Part shown: one piece after another, positions 16,489 through 24,566 of the stretch | How positions within the stretch are numbered: position 1 is the stretch's first letter | How the letters are laid out: each line of letters starts with the position of its first letter | NCBI GenBank assembly: GCA_049324315.1 | Contig: JBMOKU010000072.1 | Location: 1-30,091, forward strand | Source: JBMOKU01 sp049324315 | GTDB lineage: Bacteria; Bacillota; Clostridia; Peptostreptococcales; Thermotaleaceae | DNA length: 30,091 nt | Direction of reading: 5' to 3' | Translations under genes and position numbers: made by a program | Notes under the pieces: model-generated | Told to the model about the DNA's origin: nothing | Seen by the model: only the letters and a program-made list of their open reading frames with translations | Databases searched by the model: none

Positions 16489-17421
16489 ATGCGAACAGAT
16501 AGAAGAGTGAAGGAACCTATTGTTGCCATTATGAAGGACAGCAAGGAGCAGAATTCTTTAATAAAGGCTTTAGATTTACTGCCTATGGATAAAATTATTA
16601 AGCCTGGAGATGTGGTTGTTATCACGCCCAATTGGGTAAAGGCCAAAGCGCCCCATACAGGAACCGTGGTTGGACCCCAAACGCTGCAGCGACTTATTCA
16701 GTATGTTAAAGCAAGAAATCCTAAAAAATTGTATATAGCCACAGGATCCGGTGGTGATCCTACATCAAAGGTGATGGAGACTGTGGGATATGATAAGGTT
16801 ATTCAAGAAGAAAACGTAGAATTTGTCGATCTAAATTATGGCCCCTACGTAGACGTTGATTTAGAACATCATAAACCAGCCAAGACAAAAATCAACAAGC
16901 TGATTGAAGAAATGGATGTACTGGTATCCTTTACACAGCTAAAACATCATGAAGAAGCAACGATCAGTGCTGGTATAAAAAATATAGCATTAAGCTGGCC
17001 ACCTGCTGAGATCCATGGGTTTCCCAAGAAAAAGCTGGGGATACACGATGATTTGCATGGTTTCATTACTGCCATGGCAAAGAAAATTCCCATAGATTTA
17101 ACGATCGTAAGTGCAGACAAATCTATGATTGGTACAGGGCCTTCGGAGGGAAAAGCCGTAGACACAGGAGGTCTAATCATTGCGGGAACAGATGCGGTAT
17201 CTACGGATACTATTGCTGCAAGATTGATGGGATTTTTACCTCAAGCCGTAAGCTATTTATACCAGCTGTATAATCAAGGCTATGGCGTTGCTGAACCTGA
17301 GAAAATGGCGTTAAAGGGTTTGTTACTGGAGGAAGCTGAAACGTTGTTTACTAGATCTGCTTTTGATTATGAGATTGTTCTAGATAAAAACAAAATAAAA
17401 AGCATACATGGAAATCAATAA
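16489..17421 (+). CDS. DUF362 protein lacking a ferredoxin tail
   Basis: The 310-residue protein carries only a DUF362 domain: VVVITPNWVKAKAPHTGTV (about 44-62), YIATGSGGDPTSKVME, VLVSFTQLKHHEEATISAGIKNIALSWPP (about 144-172, with KHH in place of the KTH of its neighbour) and TGGLIIAGTDAVSTDTIAARLMG. No Cys cluster motif is present. The catalytic role is unknown. It starts 75 bases after the first DUF362 gene with a GAGGTG site before ATG 16489 and ends in a strong hairpin. The pair may be an ancient duplication with loss or gain of the redox tail, or partners in one reaction. Confidence 0.85.
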   Translation: MRTDRRVKEPIVAIMKDSKEQNSLIKALDLLPMDKIIKPGDVVVITPNWVKAKAPHTGTVVGPQTLQRLIQYVKARNPKKLYIATGSGGDPTSKVMETVGYDKVIQEENVEFVDLNYGPYVDVDLEHHKPAKTKINKLIEEMDVLVSFTQLKHHEEATISAGIKNIALSWPPAEIHGFPKKKLGIHDDLHGFITAMAKKIPIDLTIVSADKSMIGTGPSEGKAVDTGGLIIAGTDAVSTDTIAARLMGFLPQAVSYLYQLYNQGYGVAEPEKMALKGLLLEEAETLFTRSAFDYEIVLDKNKIKSIHGNQ

Positions 17422-17450
17422 AGGCTATTTACCAAATAGCCTTTATTGAT
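17414..17450 (+). terminator. Hairpin terminator after the DUF362 pair
   Basis: A perfect 17-base inverted repeat (ATCAATAAAGGCTATTT at 17414-17430 and its complement at 17434-17450) overlaps the stop codon. The T-run is poor, but the stem is long and AT-flanked. It could act in either direction. Confidence 0.65.
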
Positions 17451-17720
17451 TCCACATCATAAACAATAACATTAGGAACAGATAAACAGTCATATACTGT
17501 CAAAATACTAAAAAATAATGACAAAACGTAAATTTTGTAATATCTCTTGAAGGAAAACCAGTATTCCTGAAGAATAATGAATATATGAAATAGTTACTAT
17601 TATTAGGTGAAGATGAGGAAAAATTCGATGGATTTAATGATTGTTTAACATTGTTGTAGTATAATAGCTTCAATTAAAGTGATAAACTGTTTGATTTTTA
17701 TCTTGCAAGGAGGAATGGCA
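17451..17720. other. Intergenic region before cheX with -10-like box
   Basis: About 270 AT-rich bases with no gene that I can support. A good -10 TATAAT lies at 17660-17665, with only a poor -35 match (TGATTG, 17638-17643, 16-base spacer). It probably serves cheX. One reading frame (17519-17659) holds a short protein-like stretch broken by a TAG; see the rejected list. Confidence 0.4.
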
Positions 17721-18182
17721 ATGAAGGCAGAATTAATAAATCCATTTATCAAGGCTAGTAGGGAAATTCTTCAGCAAATGGCAAGCATATCTAGTGAAAT
17801 TGGACAGATTACTGTAAAAGAATCGTCTTTCCCTTCTCCCAATATAGCTATACTTATCGGTTTAACCGGAGGCATGAGAGGGCAAGTTGTTTTAGGTATG
17901 GACGAGTCTGTGGCAAAACAGATAGCATCAAACATGATGTGTGGTATGCCGGTTGCAGTACTGGATGATATGGCTAAAAGTGCTATTTCTGAACTGGGCA
18001 ATATGATTTTAGGAAATGCCGCTACCCTGCTGTACAATCAAGGGATTACGATTGATATAACACCACCTACCTTGCTTGTGGGAGAAAAAATAACCGTATC
18101 CACAACTAATATGAAACCCGTTTCAATACCACTAAAAACAGACCAAGGAGTTATTGAAATAGACATTGTAGTAAAGGAGTAG
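17721..18182 (+). CDS. cheX: CheX, chemotaxis CheY-P phosphatase
   Basis: CheX dephosphorylates CheY-P in chemotaxis signalling. The 153-residue protein has the CheC/CheX/FliY phosphatase signature once, as expected for CheX: ExxN = Glu91 and Asn94 in SAISELGNMILGNAA. The preceding IGLTGGMRGQVVLGM (about 46-60) and ASNMMCGMP (69-77) segments also fit. AAGGAGG at 17707-17713 sets the start at ATG 17721; an ATG at 17715 is too close to that site. No other chemotaxis genes are adjacent. The next gene begins 6 bases after the stop, so cheX and trmL are probably co-transcribed. Confidence 0.88.
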   Translation: MKAELINPFIKASREILQQMASISSEIGQITVKESSFPSPNIAILIGLTGGMRGQVVLGMDESVAKQIASNMMCGMPVAVLDDMAKSAISELGNMILGNAATLLYNQGITIDITPPTLLVGEKITVSTTNMKPVSIPLKTDQGVIEIDIVVKE

Positions 18183-18188
18183 GTCATT

Positions 18189-18659
18189 ATGGCAATGAAT
18201 GTGGTACTCTTTGAACCGGAGATACCGCCTAACACAGGAAATGTTGCACGGACATGCGGGGCTACGGGAAGTAGACTGCATCTAATTAGGCCCCTAGGTT
18301 TTTCTATAGATGATAAACATCTTAAGCGTGCAGGATTGGACTACTGGGAACTGGTAGATTTACATATTTATGATAATATACAGCAGCTTTTTGAACGTTA
18401 TCAAGGCAATAGATTTTTCTTCGCAACGACAAAGGCAAAGAAGTATTATTCAGAAATAGAATATGAAGATGAAGATTTTATTGTTTTCGGAAAAGAGACA
18501 GCTGGGCTGCCAAACGAAATTATTCTTAATAATATGGAGCGATGTATCAAAGTACCCATGCTTGCCAATGAAAAGGCAAGATCCCTGAATTTATCAAATA
18601 CGGTGAACATCATATTATATGAAACCTTAAGGCAAACAGGATTTAAGGGCCTGCTATAG
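18189..18659 (+). CDS. trmL: TrmL, tRNA (cytidine/uridine-34 2'-O)-methyltransferase
   Basis: TrmL (YibK/CspR) methylates the 2'-O of the wobble nucleotide of tRNA-Leu isoacceptors. The 156-residue protein is a minimal SPOUT (knotted) methyltransferase. The N-terminal LFEPEIPPNTGNVARTC (about 7-23, with the conserved N-x-G-N), the LIRPLGFSIDDKHLKRAGLDYW block, and the C-terminal knot residues FGKETAGLP (about 102-110) and SLNLSNTVNIILYE (about 137-150) are all present. AAGGAG ends eight bases before ATG 18189; an in-frame ATG at 18195 is a weaker alternative. A terminator follows directly. Confidence 0.93.
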   Translation: MAMNVVLFEPEIPPNTGNVARTCGATGSRLHLIRPLGFSIDDKHLKRAGLDYWELVDLHIYDNIQQLFERYQGNRFFFATTKAKKYYSEIEYEDEDFIVFGKETAGLPNEIILNNMERCIKVPMLANEKARSLNLSNTVNIILYETLRQTGFKGLL

Positions 18660-18682
18660 AGAGTGAAATACTCTCTTTTTTA
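18658..18682 (+). terminator. Rho-independent terminator after trmL
   Basis: AGAGAGT (18658-18664) and ACTCTCT (18670-18676) form a 7-base stem with a 5-base loop, followed directly by a T tract. It overlaps the trmL stop codon. Confidence 0.85.
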
Positions 18683-18709
18683 TTGGATTTTTTTAGATAA
18701 GTGAACCGG

Positions 18710-18770
18710 TTAACAAAAAATCAATAAATTTAACAAATGCTTAACAATAAAAGGAAAAATGGTGTATCAT
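18710..18770 (+). promoter_or_regulatory. Pho-box-like TTAACA repeats and promoter before the first Na/Pi cotransporter gene
   Basis: Three exact TTAACA hexamers start at 18710, 18730 and 18741, with an ATCAA half-match in the 20-base interval. An 11-base repeat pitch and the sequence TT(A/C/T)ACA are known for Bacillus PhoP boxes. TATCAT (18765-18770), 18 bases after the last hexamer, is a likely -10, with the last hexamer in the -35 position. The same layout occurs before the next paralogue. Control by PhoPR in phosphate starvation is inferred. Confidence 0.65.
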
Positions 18771-18918
18771 TATTGAGGAGATAATTTTACGCAGCATGTA
18801 CTATTTTTAAATGAAAGTGATTATATATTATTTAGAATCATTTATAAAACAAAGGATAATAGGGGTGTATTGCTGCGGTATCGTGACTATTCTAAATGAA
18901 GGATATGGGGGACAGCGT

Positions 18919-20556
18919 ATGGAAATGGTATTCCAGATAATGGGGGGCCTTGGCCTATTTCTTTACGGAATGACGGTTATGGGTGACGGTTTAGAGAAGT
19001 CGGCCGGAGAAAAAATGAAAAGAATTATTGAAGTACTGACCAATAATCGAATTATGGCTGTAGGTGTTGGCGCATTTGTGACAATGATCATACAAAGCAG
19101 CAGTGCTACGACAGTCATGGTTGTTGGGTTTGTTAACGCAGGGATCATGAACTTGATTCAAGCAACAGGAGTAATAATGGGAGCGAATATTGGTACAACC
19201 GTAACGGCTCAGATTGCTTCGCTGGATTTAAATGAAATCGCGCCGATTATTGTTGGTATTGCCGTTGCGGTTAGAATTTTTTCAAATAACCGAAAGACAA
19301 GGAATTTTGCAGAAATATTTATTGGCTTTGGCATACTGTTTATAGGCATGGATTTCATGAAGGAGGCTGTAAAGCCCCTGAGAAATTATGAAGGATTCAT
19401 CAAGATGTTGCTCCGTTTTGGGACAGGTGATTTTAAAGATTCGATATTTGCAATACTGACGGGATTTCTGTTTACAGCCATTGTGCAGAGCAGCAGCGCT
19501 ACAACGGGTATACTGATTGCATTGGCCAGTGAAGGCCTGCTTCCTATTGAAGCTTCACTTCCTATCGTATTTGGAACGAATATAGGAACTTGTGTAACAG
19601 CTTTAATTTCCAGTATAGGTGCTAATAGGACAGCCAAAAGAGCAGCAATCATCCATCTGCTCTTCAATGTCATTGGTACAATCATTTTTATTGTGTGTTT
19701 TAATTATATTACAATTTATCTTGTGAAAACCCTAGATCCAGATAATGCAGCCAGGCAGCTGGCAAATGCCCATACTTTTTTTAATTTGGTAAATACATTA
19801 TTGCTCCTTCCTTTTGCAACCTTACTAGTAAAACTAGCAAATAAGATCATTCCCATAAAAGAAGATGAAGGCTCTGAAACTCTAGGCGTAAAATACTTGG
19901 ATAATAGAATTTTAGGAACGCCTTCTATTGCCGTTTCACAAGTAATTAAGGAAACATTAAACATGGGGCAAATTACCCTAGATAATTTCAAACGGTCTAT
20001 GGAAGCATTTTTCAAAAAAGATGAGAAAAAAATAGAAGATGTGTTTCGATATGAAAAAATTATCAATCGCATGGAGCAAGAGATCACCAATTATTTAGTG
20101 AAATTGTCAAATACCACGTTGTCAAATGAGCATCGTGAAATTGTCAATGGTCTTTTTCACACCATCAATGATATTGAAAGAGTTGGTGATCATAGTGAAA
20201 ATATCGCTGAACTGGCTGCGGATGCTATCGATAATGGACTGCATTTTTCTCAATACGCAATTGTCGAATTAGAGGAGATGATGAAAAAAGTTATTGTTTC
20301 CTATGAACAAGCTCTCTACGCAATGAAAAGCGGTAATATTAGTGCCGCGAAAAAGGTGCTGGAAAGGGAAGGTGAAATTGATTCCATTGAAAAACAGCTG
20401 CGGGCAAGCCATATTGAACGCTTAAACAATCAGCAGTGTTCACCACAATCTGGAATTGTATTTCTAGATATTATCAGTAACCTGGAAAGAATCGGAGATC
20501 ATGCGGAAAATATTGCTAATGCAGTGTTCGAGACGACAATGAAGATTAAGAGATAA
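18919..20556 (+). CDS. Na+/phosphate cotransporter with C-terminal PhoU domain (copy 1)
   Basis: The 545-residue protein is of the NptA/Na-Pi II family with a PhoU-like tail. Two inverted membrane repeats each carry the QSSSATT phosphate/sodium motif, at Gln59 (IIQSSSATTVMVVGF) and Gln190 (IVQSSSATTGILIAL). Each is followed by a GxNIGT element (MGANIGTTVTAQ; FGTNIGTCVTAL). Residues about 340-540 hold helical PhoU repeats (NDIERVGDHSENIAEL and ISNLERIGDHAENIANA). It likely imports phosphate with Na+ in the cell membrane. ATG 18919 follows GGGGGA and matches the start of copy 2. An in-frame upstream ATG at 18811 has no such site. The gene sits behind a Pho-box-like array. Confidence 0.92.
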   Translation: MEMVFQIMGGLGLFLYGMTVMGDGLEKSAGEKMKRIIEVLTNNRIMAVGVGAFVTMIIQSSSATTVMVVGFVNAGIMNLIQATGVIMGANIGTTVTAQIASLDLNEIAPIIVGIAVAVRIFSNNRKTRNFAEIFIGFGILFIGMDFMKEAVKPLRNYEGFIKMLLRFGTGDFKDSIFAILTGFLFTAIVQSSSATTGILIALASEGLLPIEASLPIVFGTNIGTCVTALISSIGANRTAKRAAIIHLLFNVIGTIIFIVCFNYITIYLVKTLDPDNAARQLANAHTFFNLVNTLLLLPFATLLVKLANKIIPIKEDEGSETLGVKYLDNRILGTPSIAVSQVIKETLNMGQITLDNFKRSMEAFFKKDEKKIEDVFRYEKIINRMEQEITNYLVKLSNTTLSNEHREIVNGLFHTINDIERVGDHSENIAELAADAIDNGLHFSQYAIVELEEMMKKVIVSYEQALYAMKSGNISAAKKVLEREGEIDSIEKQLRASHIERLNNQQCSPQSGIVFLDIISNLERIGDHAENIANAVFETTMKIKR

Positions 20557-20573
20557 GAAATATATATACAAAG

Positions 20574-20656
20574 TTAACAAGAAAATCAAAAAGTTAACAG
20601 AAATCAAAATAAATTAACATAAACTTAACAAAAAGTGCAAAAAAATGTCGTATGAT
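20574..20656 (+). promoter_or_regulatory. Pho-box-like TTAACA repeats and promoter before the second Na/Pi cotransporter gene
   Basis: Four exact TTAACA hexamers start at 20574, 20594, 20614 and 20625 (steps 20, 20, 11), with ATCAA half-matches in the two 20-base intervals. The last two steps (20, 11) repeat the layout upstream of copy 1. TATGAT (20651-20656) is a possible -10. As with copy 1, PhoP control is inferred from the repeat type and the phosphate-transport target. Confidence 0.7.
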
Positions 20657-20722
20657 ATACAAGGTCGAGTTGTTATTTCGATTCGACACGGGCGAATTCA
20701 TTATAAAATGGGAGGATGAATA

Positions 20723-22348
20723 ATGGAAATTGCAATTGGTTTAATCGGAGGTCTGGGGCTTTTCCTGTACGGTATGCGTATTATGGGAGAAGGTCTGGAA
20801 AAGGCTGCCGGAGAAAAACTAAAAAAGCTAATTGAGGTATTAACGAATAACCGGGTGATGGGTGTACTTGTCGGTACAGTTGTAACGGCAATTATTCAGA
20901 GCAGTAGTGCCACAACGGTTATGGTGGTTGGGTTTGTTAATGCAGGAATCATGAAACTAACACAGGCAGTTGGCGTCATTATGGGTGCCAATATAGGAAC
21001 TACGGTCACAGCACAAATTGTATCCTTTAAATTGGAGGACTATGCTCCTTTAGCCGTTGGACTCGGAGTTGCAATCTGGCTTTTTACTTCAAACAAAAGA
21101 ACGAAGACGATCGCAGAGATATTTATTGGTCTAGGTATATTATTCCTGGGAATGGAGACCATGAGCCATTCAATGAAGCCTTTGCGTGAATATGAAGGCT
21201 TTAGATCCCTTCTAATGAGTTTTGGACAAAATACCTTGATGGATAACTTACTTGGAATACTAGCCGGTTTTGGTGTAACTGCAATTGTTCAAAGCAGCAG
21301 TGCTTCAATCGGACTCCTAATTGCCCTGGCGAGCCAAGGATTACTGCCAATCGAAGCTGCATTACCAATTCTGTTTGGTGATAATATAGGTACATGTGTT
21401 ACGGCGCTTCTATCAAGTATCGGTGCCAACAAAACTGCAAAAAGAGCTGCATTTATTCATTTTTTATTTAATTTAATGGGTACCCTTATATTTGTATTCT
21501 TACTGAAAGGTCCCGTTTTATATCTAGTAAAATCCTGGACTCCGGATGATGCGGCAAGGCAAATCGCCAATGCCCATACATTATTTAATGTAACAAATAT
21601 GTTTATCCAGCTGCCTTTTGCCGGTGTATTGGTTTTCATTGCAAGAAAGGTTATACCGGAAACAGAGGGAGAAGAAAAAGCTGTTGGAATCAAATACCTT
21701 GATGATAGAATCTTAGAAACACCTTCCATTGCATTGGGACAAACAATTAAGGAAATTATTCATATGGGTGAACTGGCAGAGGAATCCTATAAGAAATCTA
21801 TGGAAGCGTTCTTCAAAGCGGATGAAAAGATCGCAAACGAAACCTTTACATTAGAGACTTCTATCAATACCCTGGAGAGAGAGATTGCATCCTACTTAGT
21901 GAAGCTGTCCAATACACCTTTGTCCGGCCAGCAGCATGAAATTGTTAATGAACTGTTTAATACCATCAATGATATTGAGCGAGTTGGAGATCATGCGGAG
22001 AATTTAGCTGAATTGGCTTTATATAGAGTTGAGCATCGCTTAGACTTCAGCGAGGGAGCTATTAAGGAACTGGAAATGATGCATGACAGGGTATTAAAGT
22101 CTTATGGGCAAGCAATATCTGCGTTAAAAACAGGAGATGTTAATACGGCAAGAAGAGTTGTTGAAAGAGAAGGGGAGATTGATCATATAGAAAAATCCCT
22201 TCGAGCCAGTCATATTTCCAGATTAAATAAACAATTGTGTGTACCAAGCTCTGGTGTTATCTTCCTTGATATCATCAGCAACTTAGAAAGAATCGGTGAT
22301 CATTCTACAAAAATCGCCTTCTCTGTATTAGATGCACATAGTAAATAA
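20723..22348 (+). CDS. Na+/phosphate cotransporter with C-terminal PhoU domain (copy 2)
   Basis: The 541-residue protein is a close paralogue of the preceding gene with the same plan. The QSSSATT motif lies at Gln59, and a second, slightly changed QSSSASI stands in repeat two (IVQSSSASIGLLIAL). MGANIGTTVTAQ and FGDNIGTCVTAL follow the two motifs, the latter with Asp where copy 1 has Thr. The C-terminal PhoU region shows NDIERVGDHAENLAEL and ISNLERIGDHSTKIAF. The changed residues in the second half-site could alter substrate or ion preference; this is inference. A GGGAGGATGAATA ribosome site precedes ATG 20723. It has its own Pho-box-like promoter and ends in a terminator. Confidence 0.92.
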   Translation: MEIAIGLIGGLGLFLYGMRIMGEGLEKAAGEKLKKLIEVLTNNRVMGVLVGTVVTAIIQSSSATTVMVVGFVNAGIMKLTQAVGVIMGANIGTTVTAQIVSFKLEDYAPLAVGLGVAIWLFTSNKRTKTIAEIFIGLGILFLGMETMSHSMKPLREYEGFRSLLMSFGQNTLMDNLLGILAGFGVTAIVQSSSASIGLLIALASQGLLPIEAALPILFGDNIGTCVTALLSSIGANKTAKRAAFIHFLFNLMGTLIFVFLLKGPVLYLVKSWTPDDAARQIANAHTLFNVTNMFIQLPFAGVLVFIARKVIPETEGEEKAVGIKYLDDRILETPSIALGQTIKEIIHMGELAEESYKKSMEAFFKADEKIANETFTLETSINTLEREIASYLVKLSNTPLSGQQHEIVNELFNTINDIERVGDHAENLAELALYRVEHRLDFSEGAIKELEMMHDRVLKSYGQAISALKTGDVNTARRVVEREGEIDHIEKSLRASHISRLNKQLCVPSSGVIFLDIISNLERIGDHSTKIAFSVLDAHSK

Positions 22349-22354
22349 TTTCGT

Positions 22355-22380
22355 AGACTCCTATATGGAGTCTTTTCTTT
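22355..22380 (+). terminator. Rho-independent terminator after the second Na/Pi gene
   Basis: AGACTCC (22355-22361) and GGAGTCT (22367-22373) form a 7-base stem with a 5-base loop, followed by a T-rich tract. Confidence 0.85.
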
Positions 22381-22467
22381 TGTTCTTGATTAAACGAGTG
22401 TATTGTTGTGCCATAATAAAAGATATAGTATAACTATCCAGCATCCAGCTCTAATTGGAAAATTTGG

Positions 22468-22496
22468 TTGTAAATCCATGATAATGGTAATACAAT
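22468..22496 (+). promoter_or_regulatory. Sigma-A type promoter for the degV pair
   Basis: TTGTAA (22468-22473), a 17-base spacer and TACAAT (22491-22496) lie 35 bases before ATG 22531. A second candidate, TTGTTG-N17-TAGTAT, sits about 60 bases further up. Confidence 0.6.
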
Positions 22497-22530
22497 ATAG
22501 GTAGCACAAGTATACTTGAGGTGATCAATC

Positions 22531-23376
22531 ATGATAAAAATCGTTACAGACAGTGTATCAGATATACCACCCCAGTTGGTAAGGGACTTAGATATAACTG
22601 TGCTTCCTTTAACCGTAAATTTCCGAGACAAATCATACAAGGATGATGTAGAGCTATCTTCCTCTGCATTTTTTCAAATGATTAAAACTGAGAATATATT
22701 GCCTACTACCTCGCAGGTTGCTCCGGCTGCTTTTCTAGAGACTTTCGATAGTTTAACAAAAGATGGCAGTACCGTTATTGCCATTTTAATGTCTTCAGCC
22801 CTAAGTGGGACATATAATTCAGCTGTAACTGCGAAGGAGATGCTTATTGACCGTGATATTGAGGTTGTTGATTCCCAAGGGGTGACTTTAGGATATGGGC
22901 TGCTGGTTATTGAAGCTGCTCGAATGGTACAAGCAAATCACACGAAGGAACAAATTGTTGATAAGATCCTATATATGAGAGACAACATGGAGTACAAGTT
23001 TGTCGTTGATACACTAGAGCATTTATATAAAGGTGGAAGGCTCAGTGCCAGCAGTGCATTTATGGGGAAATTACTTAATATCAAGCCTATTTTGAAATTG
23101 AAAGATGGAAAGCTAGTACTGGAAGACAAGGTGAGAGGGAGAAAAAAGGCAATCAAATGGGTAATTGATTGGATAAAGGAACAAAAAATTGACCTTTCGA
23201 ATCAGACTATAGGCATTAACCATTCCAATGATGAAGAATATGTCCATGAATTTATTACTTCGATTCGAGAAAATTTTCAAGTAAAAGAAATCATCGTATC
23301 AGAAACAGGTTGTGTAGTGGGGACTCATGCAGGGCCCGGCGCCATAGCCATTTATTTTCTTCATGAAAATAAGTAA
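22531..23376 (+). CDS. DegV family fatty-acid-binding protein (copy 1)
   Basis: The 281-residue protein is of the DegV/FakB family, which binds a fatty acid; FakB members present it to the FakA kinase for phosphorylation. Family blocks are IVTDSVSDIPPQL (about 4-16), VLPLTVNF, TTSQVAPAAFLETF (about 59-72), MSSALSGTYNSA (about 90-101), YKGGRLSASSAFMGKLLNIKPIL (in blocks KGGRLSASS and LNIKPIL) and the C-terminal HAGPGAIAIYF. No FakA kinase gene is nearby. GAGGTGATC precedes ATG 22531. A second family member follows 26 bases after the stop, so the two are likely one transcription unit. Confidence 0.92.
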   Translation: MIKIVTDSVSDIPPQLVRDLDITVLPLTVNFRDKSYKDDVELSSSAFFQMIKTENILPTTSQVAPAAFLETFDSLTKDGSTVIAILMSSALSGTYNSAVTAKEMLIDRDIEVVDSQGVTLGYGLLVIEAARMVQANHTKEQIVDKILYMRDNMEYKFVVDTLEHLYKGGRLSASSAFMGKLLNIKPILKLKDGKLVLEDKVRGRKKAIKWVIDWIKEQKIDLSNQTIGINHSNDEEYVHEFITSIRENFQVKEIIVSETGCVVGTHAGPGAIAIYFLHENK

Positions 23377-23402
23377 GACTGTAATAAGTGGAGGAGATCT
23401 AG

Positions 23403-24248
23403 TTGAAACCAATTAAAATCATTGCCGATAGTATGAGTGATATACCCATTGAACTTCAAAAGGAATACGGTATAACTGTACTTCCATTAACGATACGCTT
23501 TGGAGAAGAGGAGTACAAAGACGGTGTAGATTTAAAGGCTGAGGCTTTTTTTGGAAAATTAAAGGCAGCGCCTAAATTACCAACCACGTCTCAAGTGCCA
23601 CCAATGAAGTTTCAATCAGAAATCCAGCGGTATGCTGATTTGGGCTACGATGTACTTGTCATAAATGGTTCGTCAGGTGTTAGCGGTACCCATCAATCAG
23701 CTGTCATGGCCAAAACACAACTTGATATCCCAGGAGTTGAAGTGTTTGATACTCTTGCATTATCCTATGGGTGCGGTATGATGGTTGTTGAAGCTGGAAA
23801 GATGGCGAAGCAGGGATACTCTAAAGATGAGATTCTGACCAGACTACAAGATATGAAGGAGAGAACGGATCACATCTTTTCTGTAGATACTTTAGAATTT
23901 CTTCAAAAAGGAGGAAGACTTAGTGCAAGCAAAGCGATGATGGGGACAATACTCAACGTCAAGCCTATTCTTACAATTGTTGAAGGGAAAGTGGACAGCC
24001 TAGACAAGGTAAGAGGCAGCAGAAAGGTCATACCAAGAATGATTGAACTGGCGAAGGAAAGAGGTATGAAAAAAGGCTGTGAGCGGGTAGGCATCGCCCA
24101 TGGCGCTAATATAGAAGGTCTTGAAAAGCTGAAGGAAGAAATTATTAGAGAATTTGAACCGGTAGATCTCGTCATGTCAGAAATTGGCGGCACAATTGGC
24201 ACATATACAGGACCGGGTTTATTAGCACTGTTTTATTTAAAAGGATAA
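23403..24248 (+). CDS. DegV family fatty-acid-binding protein (copy 2), TTG start
   Basis: This 281-residue paralogue shares the length and motifs of the preceding gene: IIADSMSDIPIEL (about 5-17), TTSQVPPMKF (about 60-69), NGSSGVSGTHQSA, QKGGRLSASKAMMGTILNVKPIL (in blocks KGGRLSASK and LNVKPIL) and YTGPGLLALFYL at the end. The start is TTG 23403, set by GGAGGAG at about 23391-23397 and by alignment to copy 1; no in-frame ATG exists near the N-terminus before conserved residues. Two FakB-like proteins often differ in preference for saturated or unsaturated fatty acids; whether that holds here is unknown. Confidence 0.92.
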   Translation: MKPIKIIADSMSDIPIELQKEYGITVLPLTIRFGEEEYKDGVDLKAEAFFGKLKAAPKLPTTSQVPPMKFQSEIQRYADLGYDVLVINGSSGVSGTHQSAVMAKTQLDIPGVEVFDTLALSYGCGMMVVEAGKMAKQGYSKDEILTRLQDMKERTDHIFSVDTLEFLQKGGRLSASKAMMGTILNVKPILTIVEGKVDSLDKVRGSRKVIPRMIELAKERGMKKGCERVGIAHGANIEGLEKLKEEIIREFEPVDLVMSEIGGTIGTYTGPGLLALFYLKG

Positions 24249-24294
24249 ACCGTTAAAAAAGTATCAAAAATTGATAGATTTCCTTAAAAAAGCA

Positions 24295-24324
24295 TTGCAG
24301 TATTAGAAGAATTTATACTATAAT
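24295..24324 (+). promoter_or_regulatory. Promoter of the glycine reductase operon
   Basis: TTGCAG (24295-24300), an 18-base spacer and a consensus TATAAT (24319-24324) lie about 75 bases before the riboswitch. No other promoter of similar quality lies between degV and grdX. Confidence 0.65.
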
Positions 24325-24396
24325 AAAGCTAGATAGAAATTATCAATAATTTGGAAACATGCAATTAATTTCATAAATCATGTCTGGCTGATAAAT

Positions 24397-24566
24397 GCGG
24401 AAGAGAGTCAATTTGACCGCCGAAGGAACAAACCATATGAATCTGCCGATCTATGGTGAAATTCTCAGGCAAAAGGACCGTATTTTGACAGAACTCTGGA
24501 AAGCTTCGAAACAGAAGCACCGAAGGGGCAATTCGTTAAGAAGAATCTCTCAGGTCTAAAACAGAG
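24397..24566 (+). ncRNA. Tandem glycine riboswitch (gcvT type, two aptamers)
   Basis: Two successive glycine aptamers are visible. Aptamer I spans about 24404-24497, with P1 arms AGAGT (24404-24408) and ACTCT (24493-24497) and the core phrases ACCGCCGAAGGAACAAACC and TTCTCAGGCAAAAGGACCG. Aptamer II spans about 24494-24566, with P1 arms CTCTG (24494-24498) and CAGAG (24562-24566) and the core phrases GCACCGAAGGGGCAA and TCTCTCAGGTCTAAAACAG. A short linker joins them, as in known cooperative tandem glycine riboswitches. It controls grdX onward through the terminator that follows. Confidence 0.94.

Noticed and set aside
17519..17659. Protein-like stretch (about 45 codons, with LEGKPVFLKNNEYMK) broken by a TAG, upstream of cheX
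   Set aside because: No start, no ribosome site and no recognised family; a short stretch like this can arise by chance in AT-rich DNA, so it is not called a pseudogene.
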